This document shows, piece after piece, positions 1-8,478 of a stretch of 64,000 nt of DNA; positions within the stretch are counted from its first letter, which is position 1, and every line of letters starts with the position of its first letter. The notes below the pieces were generated by a model that made no database searches, was not told the origin of the DNA, and saw only the letters and a program-made list of their open reading frames with translations. The translations under genes and the position numbers were made by a program. This DNA is from JAWLFI01 sp964626595 (GTDB taxonomy: Bacteria > Bacteroidota > Bacteroidia > Chitinophagales > Saprospiraceae): the NCBI GenBank assembly GCA_964626595.1, contig CAZVFU010000005.1, forward strand, positions 6,055-70,054, in the 5' to 3' direction.

Positions 1-2004
1 ATGATCCCGAAGTCTGGCGACCCATTTTGCGGGTTCCCAATATTGAACCTGAGAATCGTGAAGGCCGGTGGTTGCTAAAATCGCAGGATACTCTTGATCG
101 GTAATATTGTCGTAGGGCGAGTAAGACTTGATATACTCGTACGCATCTTTTTCGTTGGGATTGCCCCACTCATCGTATTCTCCAGTGGTCAAAGGAATGG
201 TTTCGTCTAACATGGTGGTCAGCACGTCCACAAAAGGAACAGCAGCAACAATACCTCGAAATAGATCTGGGCGCATATTGACAACTGCACCCATCAATAA
301 TCCGCCGGCACTTCCGCCCATAGCCAATAGCTGATCGGATTCAGTATCATTATTTTCAATGAAATGGGAAGCCACATCAATAAAGTCTGTAAAGGTGTTT
401 TTCTTGTTCATTAATTTACCATCCTCGTACCATTTTCGCCCCATTTCTTCACCACCTCGAATGTGAGCAATGGCAAACATGACGCCCCGATCCAATAAAC
501 TCAATCGCACATGAGAAAAATAGGGATCTATGGAATAACCATAAGATCCGTATCCATATAATAGCAGAGGTTGGGGAGAGCTTCGATCCAAATCCTTATG
601 GTACACCAGGGAAACGGGAACCTGCTCGCCATCTCTTGCTGTGACAATAATACGCTCCGAAAGGTAATTGTCTTTTGAGAAAGAGCCGCGGACGTCTTGC
701 TCTTTGATCAACTCCAGTCTTCCAGAGTCAACGTGATAATCCATAGAGCTCATGGGGGTTGTCATGGACGTATACTGAATTCGAATCACCCGGGAATCTT
801 TTTCCTCATTTACACCTATGTAGCTGGTGTAAGCATCCTCTTCAAAATCAATATAAAAGGGATCATCTTTCCAATCATACAATGCAATTTTGGATATTCC
901 TTTCACGCGCTCTGAAACAGCCAGACCTCCTTCAAACAATTCAACATCCTGAATGAGAATGTCTTCCCGATGTGCAATTTTCTCTTCCCAATTTGTCTTC
1001 CCGGTGGCTTGCTCTTCGCAAGTCATGATTTGAAAATTTTCGGCTTCCCAATTTGTTAAAATGTAGAAGGTGTTATCTAAATGGTCGATATCGTATTCAA
1101 GGCCGCGTTCGCGGGAGTGAAATAGAATAGGTTCGCGATCAGGGGTATCTGCGGGAACGATTCGATACTCGCTTGTTTTGGTAGCTGAAGAAGCGATGAA
1201 AATATATTTATTCGATTTTGATTTATCCACATAACAAACAAAAGTCGGATCTTTTTCTTCATAAACTAAGTGGATGGATTGCTCGTCATGAATATTCTGT
1301 CGCCAAATTTGAAAAGGTCTTAAGGTGGCATCCTTTCGACTGAAAAACACCGTTGTATTGTCATTTGCCCAACTGGTTTGGCCAGTTGTGTTTTGAATGG
1401 TGGTTTCAAGTGTTTTTCCACTTTTGAGATCTTTAAAATATATCGTATAAATTCGGCGGCTCAATGTATCTACACCATAGGCTAACCATTGGTTATCTGG
1501 GCTCACAGATAATCCGGTAACCTGATAATAAGCATATCCGTCTGCCAGTTCATTTACATCTAGAATGATTTCTTCCTCTGCATCAAGGCTTCCCTTCTTT
1601 CGAGCATAAATGGGGTGCTCCAGCCCCTCTTCATATTTGACGTAATAGTAGTACCCGTTCTTTAGGTATGGTGCGGAAGTATCATTGGGCGCAATTCGGG
1701 ATTTGATTTCCTCAAAAAGAGAATCCTGGAATCCTTGCAGCCCACTCATGACACTATCCAAATATCTATTTTCGGCCTCTAAATGTGCCTTGACATCAGG
1801 GGCAGTTCTTTCATTCAACCAGTAATAGGGATCGTGGCGTTCATCATTGTGTTTGGCTAAGATCGTATCTTTTTGTGCAGCTTGGGGAGCCGTGACCTCC
1901 TGTGCTTTGTCAAGTATATTCATATCTTTATTTTTTGCGTCTTTACATTGAAACAATAACAAGAGCGAACCTAAAAGGATGAAGAGTATTGAGTATCGTT
2001 TCAT
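1..2004 (-). CDS. ptrB: Oligopeptidase B, S9 family serine peptidase (3' end outside window)
   Basis: Serine peptidase of the prolyl oligopeptidase family that cleaves oligopeptides, typically after basic residues. An open frame of 668 codons runs from the ATG at 2004 to the window edge. Residues 1-20 are a signal sequence ending in Cys20, so it may be a lipoprotein, although the lipobox (LLFQC) is imperfect. A beta-propeller region follows, then the alpha/beta-hydrolase domain with the nucleophile elbow GGSAGG (Ser565) and GLHDSQV with Asp650, matching the serine and aspartate of E. coli OpdB. The catalytic His should lie about 35 residues after Asp650, beyond the window. The ORF is not broken here; it is only cut by the window. 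It is divergent from the MATE gene. Confidence 0.93.
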   Translation of the reverse strand, partial: MKRYSILFILLGSLLLLFQCKDAKNKDMNILDKAQEVTAPQAAQKDTILAKHNDERHDPYYWLNERTAPDVKAHLEAENRYLDSVMSGLQGFQDSLFEEIKSRIAPNDTSAPYLKNGYYYYVKYEEGLEHPIYARKKGSLDAEEEIILDVNELADGYAYYQVTGLSVSPDNQWLAYGVDTLSRRIYTIYFKDLKSGKTLETTIQNTTGQTSWANDNTTVFFSRKDATLRPFQIWRQNIHDEQSIHLVYEEKDPTFVCYVDKSKSNKYIFIASSATKTSEYRIVPADTPDREPILFHSRERGLEYDIDHLDNTFYILTNWEAENFQIMTCEEQATGKTNWEEKIAHREDILIQDVELFEGGLAVSERVKGISKIALYDWKDDPFYIDFEEDAYTSYIGVNEEKDSRVIRIQYTSMTTPMSSMDYHVDSGRLELIKEQDVRGSFSKDNYLSERIIVTARDGEQVPVSLVYHKDLDRSSPQPLLLYGYGSYGYSIDPYFSHVRLSLLDRGVMFAIAHIRGGEEMGRKWYEDGKLMNKKNTFTDFIDVASHFIENNDTESDQLLAMGGSAGGLLMGAVVNMRPDLFRGIVAAVPFVDVLTTMLDETIPLTTGEYDEWGNPNEKDAYEYIKSYSPYDNITDQEYPAILATTGLHDSQVQYWEPAKWVARLRDH

Positions 2005-2116
2005 TTTATGTAATTTTTGCCAACGAAGATAGATATTTTCTAAGGGCTTCCCATTTTAGAAAATGATCGAACTACCTTAAACCGAATACGGAATAATTTG
2101 AGATATTTGCCCGCCG

Positions 2117-3454
2117 ATGAAAGAACTTCCCTCATATAGGCACATTTTTAATCTCTCGTTTCCCATCATGTTGGGAAGTGCAGCTCAGAATTTAATTGCA
2201 TTAACGGATTCTTTGTTTCTCTATCACTTTTCTGATGTGGACTTCGCCGCTATTGGGCTGGTTAGCGTATTTTATCTGACGATTAATGCAATTGGCTTTG
2301 GTTTCTCTAAGGGTGGGCAGATCATGATGGCAAGACGGTTTGGCGAGAAAAACTTTCTTCTGCTTGGCAAGACGTTCCGAATGCTGTTTTTCTTCGAGTT
2401 GCTGCTCGCTGCAGGTATGTTTCTTTTTCTCTGGTATGGAACCCCCTGGCTTTTCAAACTCTTAATTCAATCCAATGAAGTGTACGACCGGTGCTTAGAT
2501 TATCTGGTTCATCGCTCGTGGGGTGTGTTTTTTGCGTATGCGGGTTTATGTATGATGGCTTTGTATATGGGTATTTCCAGATCCAAATTTATCATTGTAA
2601 ATACGGTCGTGCTTGCCATAGTCAACATATTTCTGGATTACGTTTTAATATTCGGTCACTGGGGATTCCCGGAGTGGGGGATAAAAGGGGCAGGCCTGGC
2701 CAGTAGCTCCTCGGAAGCCGTAGCAGTTCTGTTGTTTCTGGCTTATGCCCTGTATGACAAAAAACTACGTCCTATGCAACTCTGGAATTGGGGTCGAGTA
2801 AAACTCAATTTGCTTCAAAGTATTTTTAGAATTGCATCTCCAATAGTTATTCAATATGCAGTTGGAGTAGGAAGCTGGTTTGTTTTCTTTTTATTGATTG
2901 AAAAAATGGGAGAGGAGCCGCTGGCCATAACAAATCTAGGGCGAATAATCTACCTGGGATTGAGCATTCCTTGTTGGGGGTTTGCTTCCGGAGTGAATAC
3001 CCTGGTCAGCAATGCTATAGGACAGGGGCACCCCAAACTAGTTCTTCCAATTATCAGAAGAACAGCCTGGTTCACATTCCTTTTTACCGTTTTACTTGCT
3101 CTACCTGTTATTATTCTTCCTCAGTACGTACTTTATCCCCTATTTGGTCGGGAAGATATGGCTTTGTTTGTAGCCGCTCAGCCAGTCTTTTATGTCATAT
3201 TACTTATTTTAATGACATTTTCTATAGCAAGCATATACTTCAATGGCCTAAGTGGAACCGGGGCCACGCTCTTTGCTCTTAAAATGCAATCATCTACCGC
3301 TGTTGTTTATGTCGGCATTTTATTTTTTGCTATTCTTATTCTGGATGTTTCACTCCCCTGGGCCTGGGCTATCGAAATCTTTTACTGGGTTTTGATATTT
3401 TTGTTATCCTTTTATTATCTCCGGACTGAAAAATGGAAAGATGTTGTATTCTAA
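2117..3454 (+). CDS. MATE family multidrug/cation efflux transporter
   Basis: Predicted inner-membrane antiporter that exports drugs or metabolites using an ion gradient. The 445-residue protein has about twelve hydrophobic segments in two MatE-like halves, the usual family length. The first half begins with the motif LSFPIMLGSAAQNLIALTDSLFL, written here as LSFPIMLG followed by LIALTDS, which is typical of MATE helices 1 and 2. The substrate cannot be read from the sequence. It stands alone, divergent from oligopeptidase B with a 112-bp gap. A promoter-like GATATTTG lies at 2102-2109, only 7 nt before the ATG. Confidence 0.9.
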   Translation: MKELPSYRHIFNLSFPIMLGSAAQNLIALTDSLFLYHFSDVDFAAIGLVSVFYLTINAIGFGFSKGGQIMMARRFGEKNFLLLGKTFRMLFFFELLLAAGMFLFLWYGTPWLFKLLIQSNEVYDRCLDYLVHRSWGVFFAYAGLCMMALYMGISRSKFIIVNTVVLAIVNIFLDYVLIFGHWGFPEWGIKGAGLASSSSEAVAVLLFLAYALYDKKLRPMQLWNWGRVKLNLLQSIFRIASPIVIQYAVGVGSWFVFFLLIEKMGEEPLAITNLGRIIYLGLSIPCWGFASGVNTLVSNAIGQGHPKLVLPIIRRTAWFTFLFTVLLALPVIILPQYVLYPLFGREDMALFVAAQPVFYVILLILMTFSIASIYFNGLSGTGATLFALKMQSSTAVVYVGILFFAILILDVSLPWAWAIEIFYWVLIFLLSFYYLRTEKWKDVVF

Positions 3455-3609
3455 AGGCAAACCCATAAAAAATAAGCTTTTCTCTCTCATGCCCTCTGAC
3501 TCTTCATAATCCTTTTAGATAACAGATCATATTTTCGATAAAGACGCCTATCATAATTCTTTGGAAATTTGACATGCGCTTGTTCCTCTGACTTGTACCT
3601 TTCTTTTTC

Positions 3610-3617
3610 TATCTTTG
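3610..3617 (+). promoter_or_regulatory. Candidate -7 box (TAnnTTTG) of smc
   Basis: TATCTTTG is an exact match to the Bacteroidota housekeeping -7 consensus TAnnTTTG. It ends only 6 nt before the smc ATG at 3624, so a transcript starting at the usual distance would have almost no leader. No good -33 TTG is seen 17-23 bp upstream, so this is a weak call. Confidence 0.3.
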
Positions 3618-3623
3618 TCGGCT

Positions 3624-6600
3624 ATGAAGCTTCTCCGCCTTGAAATGAAGGGATTTAAGAGTTTTGCCCGGGAAACTGTCATTCATTTTAATGAAAGAAT
3701 TACCGGTGTCGTCGGCCCAAATGGGTCGGGTAAATCTAATGTCGTTGATGCTATTCGTTGGGTTTTGGGAGAGCAGAAGTCTTCAGAACTCCGGCTGGAA
3801 AAAATGGGCGATATTCTGTTTAATGGAACTCAAAAAAGAAAACCCGCGCCTGTCGCTCGGGTTTCTGTCACCTTTGAAAATGACAAAGGCCTCATTAATT
3901 CCGAGTACTCCGAATTATCCGTGACTCGAATTTTATATCGATCGGGAGAAAGTGAATACCGACTCAATGATGTCTCCTGTCGACTTAAAGACATCCGCTC
4001 TGTTCTTTTAGATACAGGCATTGGAAGTAATTCCTATGCCATTATCGCTTTGGGTATGGTGGATGATATCCTTAGCGATAAAGATCAGGCCAGAAGAAAA
4101 ATGTTCGAGCAAGCGGCTGGAATTTCCAAATACAAATCTCGCAAGCGCGAAACGCTCAACAAACTAAAACTGACAAAAGCGGACCTGGATCGGGTAGAAG
4201 ACTTGCTGCACGAACTCGAGAATACACTTAAACAACAAAAAAAGCAGGCTCGAAGAGCTGAAAAATACTTGAACTTAAAGGATAAATATAAATCCTATAG
4301 CATCGATTTAGCGATATTGAACTCCAGTCGTGCCCGGTCGGACTTCAAGTCGATAAAAGAGGAGTTGGGGCAAGTACAATCTGCATTTGACGAAATTACA
4401 GCCCAAATCAATACGAAAGAGGCAGAAGTAGAGAGTAAAAAGCAGATTAATCTCGAAAAAGAAAGCTCAGTATCTCAAAATCAAAGAGACCTTTCTGCGA
4501 TTGTTCGCGAAACCCAATCTCTTGAAAACAAAAGGGATATTACCCGCCAAAGTATTTCCTACGGACAGCAGGCGATTAAAAGACTGGAAAATCAAATTTC
4601 AGACAAAACTCAAAAGCTAAAAGAGTATACGAGCACCATTACTCGCCTTGAGTCTGAAATTCTCGCGGAGAATGCGATCCTAAAAGAGCGTCAGGATGCT
4701 CTTGAGAAACTTAAGACTCAAAAGACAGAAAGTCAGAAATCATATCAGGAAATAAAATCGGGGCGATCTGATCGACTGCAGAAATTGCAAGTTCTCCAAC
4801 AGCAGGAATATGATTGGAAACAAAAAATTGCTGTACTCGAATCGCGTGTTGAAACTATCCAAAGCCAAATGAAACGCTTTGATGAGCAATTGGAATCGCA
4901 ATCGCAGCGAAAAAGTGAGTTGAAGGCAGAATGGGACCGCCAAAATGAATTATTGATCCAGCTGGAACACAATCTTAACCAACTTCAAAAGAATGAAGCC
5001 GAGCGCAAAGAAATGCTGGTTTCCCTTGAAGAGCAAAAGGAGGAAAAGACAAAAGAAGCTCAGGAGCTGGAGCGGAAATACGACGCTCTTCAAAATGAAT
5101 TTAAATTGCTCAAAAACCTGGTTGAAAAACTCGAGGGATTTCCGGAATCGACCAAATTTCTCATGCGCTCAAAGAAATGGAACAAGCCAGCAGCCCTCTT
5201 TTCGGATGTGCTGATTTCTCCAGCAGAGTATCGAGCCGCATTGGAAAATTATTTAGAAAATTATCTCAGTCACTTTATCGTGAACCAGGCTCAGGATGCA
5301 TTGGAAGGGATCAAATTGCTCAAAGAATCCCAAAAGGGTAAAGCACACTTTTTGCTAAACAATATCTCTGAAAACTCATCTCAAACTCAGGACATACCTC
5401 AGGCAAAACCCGCCTTGCAAGTTGTCGAAACCGACTCCGCCTACGCCGGCTTAATTGGACAGCTACTTCACGAGGTTTATCTGGTTGAGAACGAAGACCT
5501 GGGCTATAGCCTTTCTCAGCAATATCCGGACTATACCTTCCTCGTCAAGGATGGTAGCGCTTCCTTTCACAAATCACTCATGAGCGGAGGATCCTCCGGC
5601 CTATTTGAAGGAAAACGGCTAGGGCGAAAGAAAAACCTGAAAAAAATTGAAAGGGAAATCCATTCGATTTCTCAGGATTTGCAAAATAGGCATCAAACCA
5701 TCCAATCTCTGACTCATGAGATTCATGGCCTGAAAAAAGAACAGCAAGAAGAGGAAATGAGAGCCCTGCAGGCTAAACTTGCAGATGCGAAAAGCGCCAC
5801 GCAAAAAACGAGTTTACAGCTTTCAAACCTGGATGAAGCAGCCGGGGAATTCCAAAGCCAAAAACAAAATTTAGCGACCGAAAAATCCGAAATTCATAAA
5901 CAAATTATCCATATCCAGGAGCAATGGGAAGGCCTGAAAAAGGAAAAGTTTGAGCTGGAAAAAAAAGTCGAACAAGTCGACTCCATTTACGAACAGCATG
6001 CACAGACTTTTTCTGAACTATCCCAAAAATACAATGAGGCACATATCAAGCTCATTCAGCAGGAAAATAGATGTAGCCAGCTAGAAAAAGATCTACAATA
6101 CCAGAAATCCAGAAAGACGGAACTCTCAGATTTGCTCGAACAGCATAAAACGGAAATTGAAGAGCAAACAGAAGAGCAAAAAAAGCACAAGCAAACAGAA
6201 ATTGAAACCAAAAACCGGCTAGCTCAACTATACCGGGATAAAGAACACAAAAGTGAAGCCCTTAATGCTGCGGAACGCATTTATTTTGAAGCGCGAAACA
6301 TGATATCGGGACTTGAAAAAGAGGTGAAGCAGCTTCTCCAGCAACAGAGACAAAAGCAGGAACTTATCCAATCCCTGAAAGAGCGCCACACGGAGTCTAA
6401 AATGGTTCTTCATGGTATTTCTGAACGCCTGAAAGTGGAATTCGATATTTCAATAAATCAGATTATTGATCAGTCCCCCGATTTCGAGGGTACCCGTGAG
6501 GAATTGGATCATGAGTTGACGAAGATCAAGGGAAAGTTGCAAAATTTTGGCGATGTGAATCCCATGGCTGTCGAAGCATTTAAAGAAACGCAGGAGCGTT

Positions 6601-7187
6601 ATGACCTGATGCTCAATCAGAGAAATGACATTCTTGATGCTCAGGATAAATTGGAAACTACGATTAAGGAAATTGAAAAGCAGGCCACAGAACAATTCAT
6701 GGAGGCTTTCGAAAAAATACGGACCAATTTTATTGATGTGTTTCGCACCCTATTCACCGAAGGTGATGACGCAGATCTAATTCTCAGCGATCCCGAGGAT
6801 CCTCTGGAGTCACTCGTCGAAATCGTCGCAAAACCGAAAGGAAAACGCCCTAAAAGCCTATCGCAGTTGTCGGGCGGTGAGAAAACGCTGACCGCGACTG
6901 CACTATTGTTCGCTCTCTATCTACTGAAACCAGCCCCGTTTTGCGTTTTTGACGAGGTGGATGCCCCATTGGATGATGCTAATATTGAAAAATTCAATCG
7001 CATTATTAAGCGATTTGCGGAGCAGTCCCAGTTCATCATCGTTACTCATAATAAGTCCACTATGGCTGCCGTCGACATTATTTATGGCGTGTATATGAAC
7101 GAACCTGGCGTTTCCGGCCTCAGTCCGGTCGATTTCCGAAAATTGGAGCACAAGTCAGTGACAGATACACTTTCTACAGCCAATTAA
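3624..7187 (+). CDS. smc: Chromosome segregation protein SMC
   Basis: ATPase of the bacterial condensin complex, which loops and compacts the chromosome. The protein has 1187 residues from the ATG at 3624, normal for SMC. The N-terminal head has Walker A GPNGSGKS at 31-38. Two long Gln/Glu/Lys-rich coiled coils flank a hinge at roughly residues 505-650, and the C-terminal head has the signature LSGGE at 1082-1086 and Walker B FDEVDAP with Asp1110/Glu1111. An in-frame TTG at 3615 would add three residues, but ATG giving MKLLRLEMKGFKSF is the conserved beginning. The partners scpA and scpB are not in the window. The C-terminal hinge-proximal stretch GGSSGLFEGKRLGRKKNL matches Bacteroidota SMC proteins. 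Confidence 0.96.
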   Translation: MKLLRLEMKGFKSFARETVIHFNERITGVVGPNGSGKSNVVDAIRWVLGEQKSSELRLEKMGDILFNGTQKRKPAPVARVSVTFENDKGLINSEYSELSVTRILYRSGESEYRLNDVSCRLKDIRSVLLDTGIGSNSYAIIALGMVDDILSDKDQARRKMFEQAAGISKYKSRKRETLNKLKLTKADLDRVEDLLHELENTLKQQKKQARRAEKYLNLKDKYKSYSIDLAILNSSRARSDFKSIKEELGQVQSAFDEITAQINTKEAEVESKKQINLEKESSVSQNQRDLSAIVRETQSLENKRDITRQSISYGQQAIKRLENQISDKTQKLKEYTSTITRLESEILAENAILKERQDALEKLKTQKTESQKSYQEIKSGRSDRLQKLQVLQQQEYDWKQKIAVLESRVETIQSQMKRFDEQLESQSQRKSELKAEWDRQNELLIQLEHNLNQLQKNEAERKEMLVSLEEQKEEKTKEAQELERKYDALQNEFKLLKNLVEKLEGFPESTKFLMRSKKWNKPAALFSDVLISPAEYRAALENYLENYLSHFIVNQAQDALEGIKLLKESQKGKAHFLLNNISENSSQTQDIPQAKPALQVVETDSAYAGLIGQLLHEVYLVENEDLGYSLSQQYPDYTFLVKDGSASFHKSLMSGGSSGLFEGKRLGRKKNLKKIEREIHSISQDLQNRHQTIQSLTHEIHGLKKEQQEEEMRALQAKLADAKSATQKTSLQLSNLDEAAGEFQSQKQNLATEKSEIHKQIIHIQEQWEGLKKEKFELEKKVEQVDSIYEQHAQTFSELSQKYNEAHIKLIQQENRCSQLEKDLQYQKSRKTELSDLLEQHKTEIEEQTEEQKKHKQTEIETKNRLAQLYRDKEHKSEALNAAERIYFEARNMISGLEKEVKQLLQQQRQKQELIQSLKERHTESKMVLHGISERLKVEFDISINQIIDQSPDFEGTREELDHELTKIKGKLQNFGDVNPMAVEAFKETQERYDLMLNQRNDILDAQDKLETTIKEIEKQATEQFMEAFEKIRTNFIDVFRTLFTEGDDADLILSDPEDPLESLVEIVAKPKGKRPKSLSQLSGGEKTLTATALLFALYLLKPAPFCVFDEVDAPLDDANIEKFNRIIKRFAEQSQFIIVTHNKSTMAAVDIIYGVYMNEPGVSGLSPVDFRKLEHKSVTDTLSTAN

Positions 7188-7206
7188 TTTACTTTTTGTG
7201 AATGCC

Positions 7207-7375
7207 TGGGCGTGTCCGCCTGCCGGCGGACCGGGCTATTCGCTCATAGTCAGGGCTCTATGTGCCGGCATCCGTATGGCTGCGCAGGGCTTCCTTTCGG
7301 TCGCCTTCTCGCTTTACGGCTGCTTCGTCACCTACAGCCCTGCCTGCCGCTGCTATCCCTCACGCAGGGGGGATC
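7207..7375 (+). repeat. GC-rich interspersed hairpin repeat, copy 1
   Basis: The element begins with GGGCGTGTCC, followed by a perfect 7-bp hairpin (arms 7214-7220 and 7225-7231, loop TGCC), then CGGGCTATTCGCTC, and ends near TATCCCTCACGCA. The same order of pieces occurs at 38741, 63974 and, reversed, at 29318-29545 and 53945-54135. Its GC content is much higher than the AT-rich flanks. It is probably a REP/BIME-like non-coding mobile or structural element. Confidence 0.6.
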
Positions 7376-7499
7376 TTTATATGACAGACTGAAGTCCAAA
7401 ACGATAAAGGAATGATTCAGTCCTAGTCTGGGAAAGGGACAATCTGTGAGTCGAGATCATATATAGGTAAAGTTTTTATATAAAATTTAACAATATGAC

Positions 7500-7507
7500 T
7501 ATATTTG
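7500..7507 (+). promoter_or_regulatory. Candidate -7 box of thyA
   Basis: TATATTTG matches TAnnTTTG exactly and lies 22 nt before the thyA start. No clear TTG occurs at the -33 distance, where there is only a T-run, so the call is tentative. Confidence 0.35.
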
Positions 7508-7529
7508 TGTCACCATATAAAGAAATAGT

Positions 7530-8324
7530 ATGCGAACATATTTAGATTTGTTGCAGGATATTTTAGATCAGGGTGTCGATAAATCTGATAGGACAGGGGT
7601 CGGAACGCGATCTGTTTTCGGGAGGCAAGTTCGCTTTAACTTGCAAGAAGGATTTCCCCTGATTACCACGAAAAAAGTCCATTTAAAATCTATCATTTAC
7701 GAACTGCTCTGGTTCTTAAAAGGAGATACCAACGTGAAGTATCTGCAAGAGCATAATGTTCGCATTTGGAATGAATGGGCTAAAGATGATGGAAGTTTAG
7801 GTCCGATTTATGGGAGACAATGGAGAAGTTGGCCCGATGGCTCTGAAAGTGGAATCGATCAGATTCAACAAGCCATTGAGGCGATTAAAACCAATCCGGA
7901 TTCTCGACGAATAGTTGTCAGTGCCTGGAATGTTGCTGAACTTGAAGAGATGCAGCTGAACCCCTGCCACGTAATGTTTCAGTTTTATGTTGCAGAGGGA
8001 AGGCTCTCATGTCAATTGTATCAGCGATCTGCAGATGTGTTTTTAGGGGTGCCCTTCAATATAGCCTCCTATAGTTTATTGACAATGATGATCGCTCAAG
8101 TTTGTGATCTGCAAATTGGTGAATTTGTACACACATTTGGCGATCTTCACTTATATCAAAATCACTTTGAGCAAGCCCGGCTTCAGTTAAGTCGAGAACC
8201 TAGAGCTTTACCTACGATGAAAATAAACCCGAACGTAAAAAATATTGATCAATTTTCTTACAATGACTTTCAGCTCCTGAATTATGATCCACATCCATCC
8301 ATTAAAGCAAAGGTGGCGGTATGA
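7530..8324 (+). CDS. thyA: Thymidylate synthase
   Basis: Makes dTMP from dUMP with methylene-tetrahydrofolate as methyl donor and reductant. At 264 residues it is the same length as E. coli ThyA. The catalytic cysteine is Cys146 in NPCHVMFQF, and the dUMP and folate site segments SCQLYQRSADVFLGVPFN and HTFGDLHLY are intact. The usual partner folA (dihydrofolate reductase) does not follow it here. A 154-bp gap separates it from the respiratory operon, which has its own promoter. Confidence 0.97.
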   Translation: MRTYLDLLQDILDQGVDKSDRTGVGTRSVFGRQVRFNLQEGFPLITTKKVHLKSIIYELLWFLKGDTNVKYLQEHNVRIWNEWAKDDGSLGPIYGRQWRSWPDGSESGIDQIQQAIEAIKTNPDSRRIVVSAWNVAELEEMQLNPCHVMFQFYVAEGRLSCQLYQRSADVFLGVPFNIASYSLLTMMIAQVCDLQIGEFVHTFGDLHLYQNHFEQARLQLSREPRALPTMKINPNVKNIDQFSYNDFQLLNYDPHPSIKAKVAV

Positions 8325-8377
8325 GAAGATGCTGCAATTTAGACAAGTTCTAAATAAAATCGATTAGCATGGCTTTA

Positions 8378-8408
8378 TTGGTTTTAGACGGAAAGGATTC
8401 TATTTTTG
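8378..8408 (+). promoter_or_regulatory. Promoter of the act-cox respiratory operon
   Basis: A TTG at 8378-8380 is followed after 20 bp by TATTTTTG at 8401-8408, an exact TAnnTTTG. This is the standard Bacteroidota sigma-A arrangement. Transcription would start near 8413, giving a leader of about 65 nt before actA. Confidence 0.55.
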
Positions 8409-8478
8409 AGTGACCAAATTAAGACGCAGATAAGCGTGATATACGACAATGATTGACCTACATAATTAGACATTAGAT

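Larger units (their letters stand above)
7188..7529. other. Intergenic gap smc-thyA, mostly a GC-rich repeat
   Basis: This 342-bp gap has no convincing gene. The first two thirds (7207-7375) are a GC-rich interspersed repeat described separately. The remainder is AT-rich and contains the candidate thyA promoter box. Open frames across the repeat (64 and 67 codons) follow its composition and start within it, so I do not call them. Confidence 0.7.

Noticed and set aside
7207..7375. GC-rich region as an RNA gene such as tmRNA or RNase P
   Set aside because: The order of hairpins is shared with four other intergenic sites and shows no tRNA-like or P4-like core, so a repeat is the simpler reading.
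7198..7415. Two open frames (64 and 67 codons) in the smc-thyA gap
   Set aside because: They lie within the GC-rich repeat, overlap each other in different frames and show no conserved motif; the composition is that of the repeat.
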